NCBI GenBank assembly: GCA_025330725.1
Contig: JAIWND010000001.1
Location: forward strand, 2,238,501-2,302,500
Direction of reading: 5' to 3'
Length of the DNA: 64,000 bases
DNA from: Chlamydoabsidia padenii
Lineage: Eukaryota; Mucoromycota; Mucoromycetes; Mucorales; Cunninghamellaceae
Position numbers and translations under genes: made by a program. Positions 12,150 to 22,670 of the stretch are shown here, piece after piece. Under the pieces are notes generated by a model. The model was not told the origin of the DNA. It made no database searches and worked only from the letters and a program-made list of their open reading frames with translations. The first letter of the stretch is position 1, and every line of letters starts with the position of its first letter.

Positions 12150-12900
12150 GCTGTCGATATTTTTGCGGTACCTCAAAAGTTCGCCGTAATCTTGAGGTAC
12201 CGCAAAAGTTCGTCATAAACCTTGAAGTATCTCAAATTTCCATTTTAGGATGCAGTTTATTATTTAATTAAAAAAACAACAACTACAAACTAGCTGCATT
12301 ATATATGAGTATGGTACAAAGAGGTGACAACCTTTCTGCGCCAGTGACTATTTCCATAGTGACAGAGTCAATGATACTTCCATATGATTGCCATGACTGT
12401 GCCAATTCATCGCACGAGGACCTTGTTTTTGGTGTTTTGGGTTCGTCATGATTGCCCACATTGTTTGTTGAGATGGAGGAAATACGGGGCCAGCCCACAG
12501 GTGATCTTTAACAGTACACCCCAAGAAGAAATGGTAGTAGTCTTCTATTGTTTGAGTGCAATGAGCGCAGATTGGATCCACATTCGTGTTTATTGTTCGC
12601 TGTGCAATGCGCTCCTTCGTTGAAAGGGCACCATGGAGTAGCCGCCACCAAATTGTCGGCGTCTTGTGTTGCAGGTCAATTTTCCTAAAAGCCTTCCACG
12701 TAGACTGTGGCAACCGCCAGCCCATTGAAATTTTTAAGAGAGGAGTAGAAAGACAAGAGAACCAGAGCCGTTATGGTTGAAGTTGAGGTGAAGTACCTCA
12801 AGATTATGACGAACTTTTGGAGTACCTCAAGATTATGGCGAACTTTTGAAGGACCTCAAACTTCCTTTTTAGGATTTTGAAGTACCTCAAAATTAACAGC
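12150..12900. mobile_element. 751-bp inverted-repeat element with internal subrepeats
   Basis: The left end begins GCTGTCGATATTTTTGCGGT and the right end, on the opposite strand, begins GCTGTTAATTTTGAGGTACT. Inside each end lie ~33-bp subrepeats with the shared core AAAAGTTCG(C/T)C(G/A)TAA followed by CTTGAGGTAC, in inverted orientation (about 12165-12235 and 12790-12870). The centre holds a minus-strand retroelement-like reading frame. I could not find a convincing target-site duplication. It looks like a non-autonomous inverted-repeat (MITE-like) element that acquired foreign sequence. Confidence 0.6.
12348..12725 (-). pseudogene. Reverse-transcriptase zinc-binding (zf-RVT-like) remnant
   Basis: 125-codon frame with TPTIWWRLLHGALSTKERIA followed by CAHC, ED..HFFLGC and W, matching the zf-RVT pattern (W.L..G.L.T....., C..C, E...H.f..C) found downstream of the reverse transcriptase in many LINE-type elements. 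No RT or endonuclease domain is present, so this is a fragment. It lies entirely within the inverted-repeat element 12150-12900. Confidence 0.6.
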
Positions 12901-13230
12901 ACCCGTAATCAAGCCAATTAAGCTCGTTCTCAAAGTGAGAGGCCCTGATCACGAAACAAAGTAAGTTTTTTTCATTAACATTTAGAAGGTTTTTTTCTTT
13001 CAATTTCGTGTTTATATCTTTATAAAAAAACTGTTGTCAACTTGTGGCATTTATCAAATTTTATAGACATTTCGACATTTGCTATCGAGCCATCCAGAGA
13101 CGTCGTTATTTATCTGCCCTACAACCTTTTGCACTGCCCTCTATCCCGTAATAATCTTATTTGATTGGCCATATTTCACATTCCGTTTTTTTTTTTTTTT
13201 GCACTGCCCTTGCAAAGCCCCAAAAAAAAC
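12901..13230. other. Spacer between repeat elements
   Basis: No gene recognised; includes A/T-rich sequence and a T14 run near 13187. Confidence 0.4.
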
Positions 13231-13337
13231 TTTGCCCTGTGGAACGTTGTGCAACCAAGGTGTTTCCAAGGGTGTTTCCAAGGTGTTTCCAAGGTGTTTC
13301 CAAGGTGTTTCCAAGGTGTTTCCAAGTGTGTTTCCAA
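13231..13337 (+). repeat. GTGTTTCCAAG tandem array 1 with unique leader
   Basis: A 26-nt leader (starting TTTGCCCTGTGGAACG) followed by seven copies of the 11-12 bp unit GTGTTTCCAAG. Leader and first units recur essentially identically at 15871, so arrays 1 and 2 are direct repeats 2,640 bp apart. Confidence 0.85.
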
Positions 13338-13339
13338 TA

Positions 13340-13755
13340 AAAAGAGAAAGCGAGGAGAAGATGTTGGGCGCGTGAGCAAAGGAACAGTAACGGGACACTA
13401 CGTCAGTTTTCTGAAAGCCACGATGGATGAAATGGACCGATATCCGCATATGAAAGGCCATTATCTTGTGATGGATAATGCTCCAATCCATACTTCGGTT
13501 GACATATCAAAATATGTAGAATCTCGCGGGTACCGCTGTATCTACTTGCCATCCTATTCTCCTGAGCTCAATCCAATTGAACAGTTTTGGTCAGTGATTA
13601 AGAGTAAAGTAAAAAGGAATAAGTTCCTGGAAACGGAGACACTGATAACTAGAATCAGTGAGGCTGCTAATAGTTTGCAGCTGAGCGATTTTAAAGGCTT
13701 TGCTTGGCATTCTCATCAATGCTTGGATAAATGCCGTAGTAAACAAGAGCACTGA
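13340..13755 (+). pseudogene. Tc1/mariner-type DDE transposase, C-terminal fragment
   Basis: The frame ending at 13755 encodes about 125 transposase-like residues: GTVTGHYVSFL, then MDNAPIHTS (second catalytic Asp), YLPSYSPELNPIEQFW (catalytic Glu) and SVIKSKVKR. This is the C-terminal half of a DDE_3-type Tc1/mariner transposase. The N-terminal DNA-binding domains and first Asp are missing. Directly upstream, in the same open frame, are the GTGTTTCCAAG repeats, so the 5' part has been lost or replaced by repeat DNA. It cannot be an active transposase as it stands. Confidence 0.85.
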
Positions 13756-13817
13756 TAAGCACCTTTCATTTCAAATTACAGATGGTCTTTCTCTGTTTTG
13801 TTTTAATAAGCAGATTA

Positions 13818-13855
<38 letters not shown>

Positions 13856-13861
13856 CACTTT

Positions 13862-15808
13862 GTTGTTGCCTTTTACACTGTTGTTACCATCTTTTACACT
13901 GTTGTTACCATCTTTCACACTGTTATTACCATCTTTCACACTGTTGTTACTATCTTTCACGCTGTTGTTACCATCTTTCACGCTGCTGTTACTATCTTTT
14001 ACACTGTTGTTACCATCTTTTACACTGTTGTTACCATCTTTTACACTGTTGTTACCATCTTTTACACTGTTGTTACTATCTTTTACACTGTTGTAACCAT
14101 CTTTCACTAACTATCACACTGTTGTTACCATCTTTCACCATCTTTCACGGTTGTTACTATCTTTCACGCTGTTGTTACTATCTTTTACACTGTTGTTACC
14201 ATATTTCACACTGTTGTTACTATCTTTCACGCTGTTGTTACTATCTTTCACACTGTTGTTACCATCTTTTACACTGTTGTACTATCTTTTACACTGTTGT
14301 AACCATATTTCACACTGTTGTTACTATCTTTCACGCTGTTGTTACTATCTTTTACACTGTTGTTACTACCTTTCACACTGTTGTTACCATCTTTTACACT
14401 GTTGTTACTATCTTTCACGCTGTTGTTACCATCTTTCACGCTGTTGTTACTATCTTTCACGCTGTTGTTACTATCTTTTACACTGTTGTTACCATCTTTT
14501 ACACTGTTGTTACCATCTTTTACACTGTTGTTACCATCTTTTACACTGTTGTTACTATCTTTCACGCTGTTGTTACTATTTTTCACGCTGTTGTTACTAT
14601 CTTTTACGCTGTTGTTACCATCTTTTACACTGTTGTTACCATCTTTTACACTGTTGTTACTATCTTTTACACTGTTGTTACTATCTTTTACACTGTTGTT
14701 ACCATCTTTCACGCTGCTGTTACTATCTTTTACACTGTTGTTACCATCTTTCACGCTGCTGTTACTATCTTTCACGCTGTTGTTACCATCTTTTACACTG
14801 TTGTTACTATCTTTCACGCTGTTGTTACCATCTTTCACGATGTTGTTACTACCTTTCACACTGTTGTTACTATCTTTTACACTGTTCTTACCATCTTTTA
14901 CACTGTTGTTACTATCTTTCACGCTGTTGTTACCATCTTTCACACTGTTGTTACTATCTTTTACACTGTTGTTACCATCTTTTACACTGTTGTTACCATC
15001 TTTTACACTGTTGTTACTATCTTTCATGCTGTTGTTACTATCTTTCACGCTGTTGTTACCATCTTTTACACTGTTGTTACCATCTTTTACACTGTTGTTA
15101 CTATCTTTCACACTGTTGTTACTATCTTTTACACTGTTGTCACTATCTTTCACGCTGCTGTTACTATCTTTCACGCTGTTGTTACCATCTTTTACACTGT
15201 TGTTACTATCTTTCACGCTGTTGTTACCATCTTTTACACTGTTGTTACCATCTTTTACACTGTTGTTACTATCTTTCACGCTGTTGTTACTATCTTTCAC
15301 ACTGTTGTTACTATCTTTTACACTGTTGTTACCATCTTTTACACTGTTGTTACCATCTTTTACACTGTTGTTACCATCTTTTACACTGTTGTTACTATCT
15401 TTCACGCTGTTGTTACTATCTTTTACACTGTTGTCACTATCTTTCACGCTGCTGTTACTATCTTTCACGCTGTTGTTACCATCTTTTACACTGTTGTTAC
15501 TATCTTTCACGCTGTTGTTACCATCTTTCACGCTGTTGTTACCATCTTTCACACTGTTGTTACCATCTTTTACACTGTTGTTACTATCTTTCACGCTGTT
15601 GTTACTATTTTTCACGCTGTTGTTACTATCTTTTACGCTGTTGTTACCATCTTTTACACTGTTGTTACTATCTTTCACGCTGTTGTTACTATCTTTTACA
15701 CTGTTGTTACTATCTTTCACGCTGTTGTTACCATCTTTTACACTGTTGTAACCATCTTTTACACTGTTGTTACTATCTTTTACACTGTTGTTACTATCTT
15801 TTACACTG
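13862..15808. repeat. 21-bp satellite array, about 92 copies
   Basis: Tandem array of a 21-bp unit with two main forms, CTGTTGTTACCATCTTTTACA and CTGTTGTTACTATCTTTCACG (each 21 nt, differing at three linked positions). Because 21 is a multiple of 3, almost every frame stays open and yields long artificial ORFs of a 7-residue repeat (such as TVVTIFY on one strand and NSVKDGN on the other). I do not regard these as proteins. Internal duplications are visible: a rare GTTGTCACTATC variant at 15141 recurs at 15435 (294 bp, 14 units), and a rare ACTATTTTTCACG variant at 14575 recurs at 15604 (1,029 bp, 49 units). Confidence 0.95.
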
Positions 15809-15810
15809 TT

Positions 15811-15992
15811 CCAAGGTGTTTCCAAGGTGTTTCCAAGGTGTTTCCAAGGTGTTTCCAAGGTGTTTCCAAGTTTGCCCTGTGGAACGTTGTGCAACCAAGG
15901 TGTTTCCAAGGGTGTTTCCAAGGGTGTTTCCAAGGGTGTTTCCAAGGGTGTTTCCAAAGTGTTTCCAAGGGTGTTTCCAAAGTGTTTCCAAG
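15811..15992 (+). repeat. GTGTTTCCAAG tandem array 2
   Basis: Units of GTGTTTCCAAG begin directly after the last satellite unit, are interrupted by the same leader as array 1 (15871), and continue with 12-bp variants to 15992. Confidence 0.9.
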
Positions 15993-16702
15993 TATTCCTT
16001 TTGCAAAATATAATTCCGATTCCAAAATAAAAATTTTGGCCAAATTTTATCCACTTTGGGATTAGTACCTTTCGTGATAGCCAATAGAATCACTGTAATC
16101 ATCATCCACTGACTACTGTCCATTGCCCATGATCACTGCTTTTCAATCACGTATTCCGTATCATTTGCTATTATAATTTGGGAGAATAAATGGTCTTTTA
16201 TTACAAATATATGTATATATTTATATACACCAAGTTATTTCTACAGTCTATATTAGGATCTATGCTACAAAGGTAAGGGCCTGCCACCGAAACGACCATG
16301 GTCAACGGAGCGACCATCATCCATCGCCAGGGAGTCTGTGAAGAGCACCTGTTCATCCATCTTCAGAAGCATCCATTCATTACCAGAGGGCTACCATCCA
16401 TCGCTAAGAGACATTCATTACAAAGAGTAGTAGATAGATAGTGAGGAATGACAATGCACATAGTATGTCAATAGGTAAACTAAAGCCTACTACTACAGAT
16501 ATTGTACAACCTTTTCTTCCCCTATCTTCAATAAACGCTTCAGGTTACAAGTAACCTCACTTTGGAATGTGCGAAGAGTTAATGTCAGATGAAAAAGAAA
16601 AAAGTTCAAGAACGACAATTTTTTTCAAGTTACTTGTTAAAACCCCGATCGGACGCTGAATAGGAACAATTACTTCCTTTTTTATTTTTTTGTACTTTCT
16701 TC
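15993..16702. other. Region 5' of the KDZ-like element
   Basis: No gene seen. Contains loosely repeated CCATCCATCGC/CATCCATTC phrases (about 16300-16420) and, at 16636, TTAAAACCCCGATCGG, a weak reverse-strand relative of the GGGATTTGAA motif, 70-80 bp before the first transposase ORF. Confidence 0.4.
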
Positions 16703-16714
16703 TTGCTCTTTAAC

Positions 16715-18037
16715 ATGGTTAATCTCAACACCGTGACCAGCAACAGCGATAACAATAGCAACAATAACAAAAGGTCTTCTTTAATTACTCGACAAAATAA
16801 CAAGATAAAAAAGACCAATGCACACGTTACAAATCTCTTACAAATCAAAACCGAGAAATTTTGTAAACTTTGCAACAGTTCCTCTAACAAAAAAGCTTAC
16901 AACGGTCACCTCAAGTCGAAAGGCCATTTGAAAAAGGTGAAAGAATCTGCTTCTATGGACGACACTCAAACTATGAAATCTTCAGGAAACAACATGGAGG
17001 GTGGAACCTCAAACAATAGTGAAAGGGATGAAGATCATGACAGTGGCGCCGACAATGACAACGATACCGATGACGACGACGAAGAAGATATTTTGGGGCC
17101 ATTTACTACCCGATTCAGGTGCTTTGTTGAATCTGATGACGAATCCGATGAAGGAACCGTTGGTGATCCAGATGGAGCTGCTAACGCTGACTTTGCGACC
17201 TTCCAGGCGGATTACGATGGCTCGACATATCCTTTCAAAACCTTACAGACGATGATCCTACATGCCTTTATTCATGGTGACGACGAACCGGTGTCTCAGC
17301 AAACTTTAAAAAAGGTATTGTATCTGGTGGAATTGATGGTCAAGTTAAAAGGTGAAGCTGGAACTGCGCCATTCGAATTGCCAAAGCTGGATGCCCTCTT
17401 GAACTTCAACATCAGGAAGAAAAACAACGTCCCGACATTCAAGACCTCCTCTGTCGAAGTGGAAATCACCAAGTCGCAAAAACCAGCAACCACTCGCGCC
17501 ACCGACACCTCCATTGATGCAGCTATCACAACAACAACAATAAAGGAAATATATTACATCAACCTCCCTTCATCTATATTACGCCTTTTGGTTGACAACC
17601 CCAGAAAATCGCCATACATATCAGCTCTTCCCGATGACACTCCTAATGGCGCTACTTCTCTTCAACAAGGCTCGAAATGGCAACAATATCATCTCTTTCA
17701 ACAACCAGTAATGACAATTAATGGGATGGATTATTGGGTGGGGGATTTGGTTGAAGTGCATGATACAGGAAAAACTATTTGCTTGTTATTAGATAGATAT
17801 TATCTGCTTAATGGCACTGTGATGGCTCAAGGGTATGAAGTCCTGATGGTCTCATCCAATGATTCATGTCCTTCTTTTTGTATTGTGCAATCTCGTGGCT
17901 TCTCTACTCAAATCTCGAACATCCGTGCTATCTTATCCAAGCAACCCTTGAAGCAGCTCCAGTGCGTCTCTCAAACACCAGATGGATCCGGATTCATGCA
18001 ACTCTTTGAACGACACCAAGAACTCATCAATGGATAA
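16715..18037 (+). pseudogene. Transposase N-terminal part with C2H2 zinc finger
   Basis: Frame of about 440 codons; the ATG at 16715 (MVNLNTVTSN) is the likelier start. Residues ~45-70 form a C2H2-type finger, CKLCNSSSNKKAYNGHLKSKGH, compatible with DNA end recognition. An acidic Asp/Glu/Asn-rich linker follows (NDNDTDDDDEEDILGPF), then a folded region ending QLFERHQELING. The stop at 18035-18037 is out of phase with the next catalytic segment; reading one frame over continues directly into the DDTSGN region, which suggests a frameshift mutation rather than a natural end. Confidence 0.65.
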
Positions 18038-19801
18038 CAGCCGATGAAAAAAAACGATCCCCAACAGTAACGGTAAACTATACAAGGTCCAGATTGTCCC
18101 TCTTATTTTTTTTACTGACGACACTTCCGGTAACATATCGAAACAGTTCAATCTTTATGATACCTGGTCAATGGTATGTGGTGCTTTACCTATCGAAGAA
18201 CGTAACAAACGGGCCAACATCAACTTTGTTGCGGGGGTACGTTGTAATACTGGTCTGACGTCCATGCACATGATTCCTACTCTTGCTCAAGATCTTTCAG
18301 AACTAGAAAAGGGGGTGGTCATGCATTCGGCTTTGCATAATGAAGACGCATTGGTGGTGGCTCCTATTGTTTGTATCACTGCTGACAATCCTCGACATTC
18401 GCAGATATGTGGTATTTTTGGCCTGACATCTCTATTCCCGTGCCGAAGATGCTATTGTAGGAACCACAAGACCAAGAAGGATGTCAACGGCTGTAACACG
18501 ATCAACAACAACGACGAAAATCTTCAGCTCAAGACAACCCGTGGTAACATTCAATTGCAAGATCTCTTCGTAGGGCGGTGTACTCCAAGAATAAAACAAC
18601 ACTACCTTGCGGCAACTATGGATCCTAATGCTATCCTGTCTGGTGTGACGGAAAATGAACTCTCTTACAAGGATCTCAAATTCAAGGATACTGGCTCTGG
18701 ACGACTACTGGATCTGGATTCTTTCGACCCTTCTAAAGACACACCTGTGGAAGTCCTACACACAATCTCTTTAGGTATTGCAAAGTACTTGGTGGAACAT
18801 TTGGTCAGGGATGTCATTGGCAACAACAAAAAGGTGCTTCAAAACCTGGAATCAAGTCTACAACATTACCGAGGATCTACCGGGTTTACAAGAACATTCT
18901 GTGCTAAACTTACTCACTGTGGCTCATTCCTCGGTCGCGATTTCAAGATACTAACGCAATGCCTTCCTTTGGTGATCACTTATGAATGCACTGGTCCCTC
19001 TTACAGTGATATTCAAGAAATAGATAAGCTATTTAATGCATTAGGGGTTTTATCTTCTCTTGTTTTTATAAAGCAAATACCTGCCAACCTGGATGAATAC
19101 GTGGCCTATGTGAAGAAGGCCGTGGCTGATTTGACGAAGGCATTATACGAATACGACTGTAAACTCCCCCAATATGGATCACTGTCAACAAAACCAAAGA
19201 CACATCTCCTTCAACACCTCACTGACGACATTATCCGATTTGGATGCGCCCTTCACTATGAAACAGAAAAAGGGGAACAGTACAACAAATTCGTAAGGGA
19301 AGCTATTGCAAACACTAATCATCAATAAACCTCCCGTGACCTTGCGAAAATCTTCGGGAAACGACTAATGTTGCGCCATATCATTGAAGGTGGATCTTGG
19401 AAGGACAGTACAAACTCGACGGTGACATACGGGAGCGGCATCAGGCAATTCATCAATGACAACAAGCAGTTTTACAAATGTTTCTCGATGGTTCCCGCGA
19501 ACTGACCGACAACAACAGCTCTCCTATGAACATCAATCACGGCACTTTTGCTGTCTTCTCAACTGAAAATGGTACCAACCGGATATTCTTTATTGGGAAG
19601 GTGAAGAAACTTGACAGTTTATCTGTGGTTCGCTACCTCTGTCATGGAAAAGATGATCTTGGCTATCTTGTTGCATCTCCTTCTTCTGTAGTGTACAAGT
19701 TGGATGAACTAAAAGCTGAATGTACCTTGGATATGCATATGGTCAACTCTTCGAAACAGCATATTATCAATCACAACAAATTTGGTGTCTCCTGGTTTTA
19801 A
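18038..19801 (+). pseudogene. Transposase catalytic and C-terminal parts, interrupted
   Basis: The open frame runs from about 18040 to 19328 and covers TDDTSGN, CRRCYC, TPVEVLHTISLG, HCGSFLGRDFK and KPKTHLLQHLTDDIIRFG. A TAA at 19326 falls inside the conserved NHQ-x-(P/T)SRD motif: the same frame continues with TSRDLAKIFGKR and LRHIIEGGSWKDS, so this is a premature stop. A further shift near 19490 moves the remaining tail (ELTDNNSSPMNINHGTFAVF to GVSWF) into the frame 19478-19801. The element is therefore inactive in this copy unless unrecognised splicing rescues it. Confidence 0.7.
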
Positions 19802-20334
19802 ACATCTGCAACCTTCAATAGGATTTACAAACTAATCACTTTAGTAACTCTCTCTCTCTCTTTTATAGATATATTGTTATAGTATATTCGCCATCGAAAC
19901 TTATCACAATGATATCACTCATATATTTATATAGTCATAATCACAACATGAATTCATTTAACTCAATTTTTACTTTCTACTATCTTCAATAAAAATGTCC
20001 ACATTTGCCTTGTCTTGATTTTTTTTTTATTGCTGTCATGGTTACGCTTTCATTGAAGCCAAAGAAAACCGCAACCCATTTGGGAGGCAATTATGCCAGA
20101 GCTGTTGTAATCTGACATTTAAAAAAAGAGCTTGTCTGCTGACGCCTTCGCCTTACAGAACTGGCTCTTAATATACTCCAATGAAACTGCTTCTCTTTAT
20201 TTTCTAATCGCCGTTTTAAGTCAACTAAAACATTTAAACCCCGTTATTGTTGCTTTTATCCAATCGAATCGCTCCTTTGACTTTCTGGGTTCAAACTTTC
20301 ACCAATTTTGGGTTAAAGGTCTGTAGGTGTGAAT
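19802..20334. other. Spacer between transposon and second P450 block
   Basis: A/T-rich; no gene recognised. AAACATTTAAACCCCGTTA near 20228 is a weak GGGGTTT-type motif match. Confidence 0.4.
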
Positions 20335-20655
20335 GTCTTTATGTTGCATCAATTCACATTTTTAGGTACAGTTGCCTGTCAAAAAAGTGTCTGCACCAGA
20401 GTCGGCAATCGTTTTCCAAATCCGACGGTAAGGCTTGATTTAACGGACCGCTTTGCCAAAAAGAGATAAAAAAAGATTAGTTATCAAATACACTTCTTGT
20501 TCATTCTGTCTTTTTCCCTATCTCTTTCAAAGGTACTTGTATATTGTCAATAAAATATATAAATTTTAGATGTAAATATTTGACATAAATATTAGAAATG
20601 ACTATGATGGCTGTGAATGATAAGTCTGACCCGACAAAATTCACGGAAATTTTGG

Positions 20656-20671
20656 CGCGGGATTTGAATGG
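20656..20671 (+). promoter_or_regulatory. GCGGGATTTGAA promoter motif
   Basis: CGCGGGATTTGAATGG, about 95 bp before the P450 start and preserved between the two duplicate promoters, although much of the surrounding promoter has diverged. Confidence 0.5.
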
Positions 20672-20755
20672 TTTTTCTGGGCACCTCCATATAAAGTGCG
20701 GTATGTTTCTTTCCCACCTTTTCTTTTTACTTTATTACTCCCTCAACACAATATA

Positions 20756-21173
20756 ATGAATGACAATCATACTTTAACCAAGGCAGCTAGTGTTACAGCT
20801 GGGACTTGTGCAGCTGTTCTGATCAGTCTTGCGCTCAAATACAACGACCGAGCACTCTTTGGCGAACATAATCCTGGTACCCCTTATCGAAAAGGCTACC
20901 CTTTACTAGGCAATCTTCCCGGCTTGATTCGTAACAAGACAAGGATCCATGACTTTGCTCATGAAAACTTTGAAAAACTGGAGGCGATGACATTGTAAGT
21001 GTGAATATGACCCTGCCTGATCAATATATCTGATTACTTTACTTACTAATAGGTCTGTCTCCACCCTTGGTCTACCCCATGCCGTTCAAACCATAGATCC
21101 TGCTAATGTGGAACACATTTTGAAAAGTAAGTGGCCTTTTAAATGGAAAACAGTATATTCATTTGAATATTCT

Positions 21174-21236
<63 letters not shown>

Positions 21237-22670
21237 CAATTTTGAAAACTATGCAAAGGGACCTAATTTCAATGCTGCTGCTTATGACATGTTGGGACAT
21301 GGCATCTTTAATGCTAATGGCGAACAATGGAAATGGCAACGAAAAGCGGCATCGTTAATCTTCAATGTCAAGAACTTTCGGGATCATTTTACAGAGTAAG
21401 TCCTTGGTTTACTTGTTGTATATAGTTATTTACCCCTTTCTCTTTTAATAGTGTCTTTGTAAATGAAATGGAAATCATGTGTGACATGTTCGACAAGGCG
21501 GTGGGAGCTAACCAAATCGTGGACTTGCATGATGCGATGTTTAGATTTACTCTAGACAGTTTTGTATTGTAAGTCGATTAATACATCATCCAAAGATAAT
21601 ACCCACTCACTCACTTTTATATATACAAATATACAAATAGGCTTGGATTCGGGGTGGATCTCAAGTCATTGACGCACACCAACAAAGTCCCTTTTGCGGC
21701 CTCATTCGACCAACTTCAGTCGAATGCCTTTGAAAAACTCGTGGATCCCTTTATCGGCATGAAAATGACTCTCAAAAAAGTATTCCGGCCCTGGGAAACC
21801 ACCTCCAAGGACCATCTAAAGGTGGTGGATGACTTTGCAAAATCAGTGATTGATAGTCGACGCAAACAATTGGCACAAGGTGAAGAACACAAGGATCTCC
21901 TATCAAGATTTATGAATGCACGAAACGAACATAATGAACCTCTGAATGACAAGGAATTACGGGATACTATCATGAACTTTATCATTGCTGGGCGCGATAC
22001 AACGGCTCAAGCTCTGTCTTGGACTTTTTACTGTTTGGCTCAACATCCTCGGGTGGAAGAAAAGTTGGTCAAGGAAATCCGAGAACATATCACTGATGAA
22101 TTGGAACATGATTCGTCAGCGCTTTATGAAAAGATCAAGTCGATGGTTTATACTCACGCGGTGTAAGTCATTTGACCAATAAAGAAAAAAACAAGCATTG
22201 GTTTTAACCCCATCTCCTTTCTCTCTCTCTTTTTTTTTAATAGATTCCATGAAGTCTTGCGCCTTTATCCCTCTGTGCCCTCAAATCAAAAATATGCCTT
22301 GAACGATGATGTCTGGCCCGATGGAACTACTATCCGAAAAGGTGATTATGTCAACTGGTCTCCTTACGCTTCTGCCAGGTGCGAAAAGATATGGGGTCCT
22401 GATGCTAAACAATTCAAGCCTGAACGTTGGGTGGATCCTGAAGATGGCAGTCTGCGTCGTGAAAGTCCTGGTCGCTGGCCCGCTTTCCATGCTGGTCCTC
22501 GTACATGTTTGGGTCAAAACTTGGCTACACTCGAAGCTATTGTCGCTCTCTCTATGCTTCTTCGTCGTTACAAGTTTACTTTGGTACCTGGCCAAGATAT
22601 CACTTACAACCTCTCACTCACTTTGCCAATGAAGGAAGGACTCAAGGTGACTATCGAAAAACGAGATTGA
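20756..22670 (+). CDS. Cytochrome P450, duplicate copy 2 (512 aa)
   Basis: Exons 20756-20994, 21053-21126, 21236-21395, 21452-21568, 21641-22162 and 22244-22670 have exactly the same lengths as those of copy 1 (239, 74, 160, 117, 522 and 427 nt) and encode 512 residues. The anchor, AGRDTT, EVLR, PERW and FHAGPRTCLGQ motifs are all intact, so it is presumably functional. Differences from copy 1 are uneven: 14 of 27 fall in the first two exons (about 104 residues), which encode the membrane anchor and the first substrate-proximal region. The second intron contains an uninterrupted run of 57 T (21177-21233), where copy 1 has only about 11. Confidence 0.95.
21177..21233 (+). repeat. T57 homopolymer at an intron 3' end
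   Basis: The pyrimidine tract directly before the TAG acceptor of P450 copy 2 intron 2. The length may be affected by sequencing slippage. Confidence 0.8.

Larger units (their letters stand above)
16703..19801 (+). mobile_element. KDZ/Plavaka-like (CACTA-type) DNA transposon, decayed
   Basis: Three consecutive plus-strand frames together resemble the large transposase of fungal Kyakuja-Dileera-Zisupton/Plavaka elements. Key signs are TDDTSGNISKQFN (first acidic catalytic region), TPVEVLHTISLGIAKYLVEH, and RFGCALHYETEKGEQYNKF followed by NHQ and SRDLAKIFGKR. The coding path is broken: frameshift near 18030, in-frame stop at 19326-19328, and another frame change near 19490. I could not define terminal inverted repeats, so the outer limits are only those of the coding region. 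Confidence 0.75.

Noticed and set aside
13862..15808. CRISPR-like appearance of regular repeats
   Set aside because: Units are directly contiguous with no unique spacers, and the genome is eukaryotic; this is a tandem satellite.
13700..16065. Six long ORFs (up to 647 codons) on both strands through the satellite, encoding 7-residue repeats
   Set aside because: They result from a 21-bp unit that lacks stops in nearly all frames; no start context, signal peptide or non-repetitive domain supports a protein.
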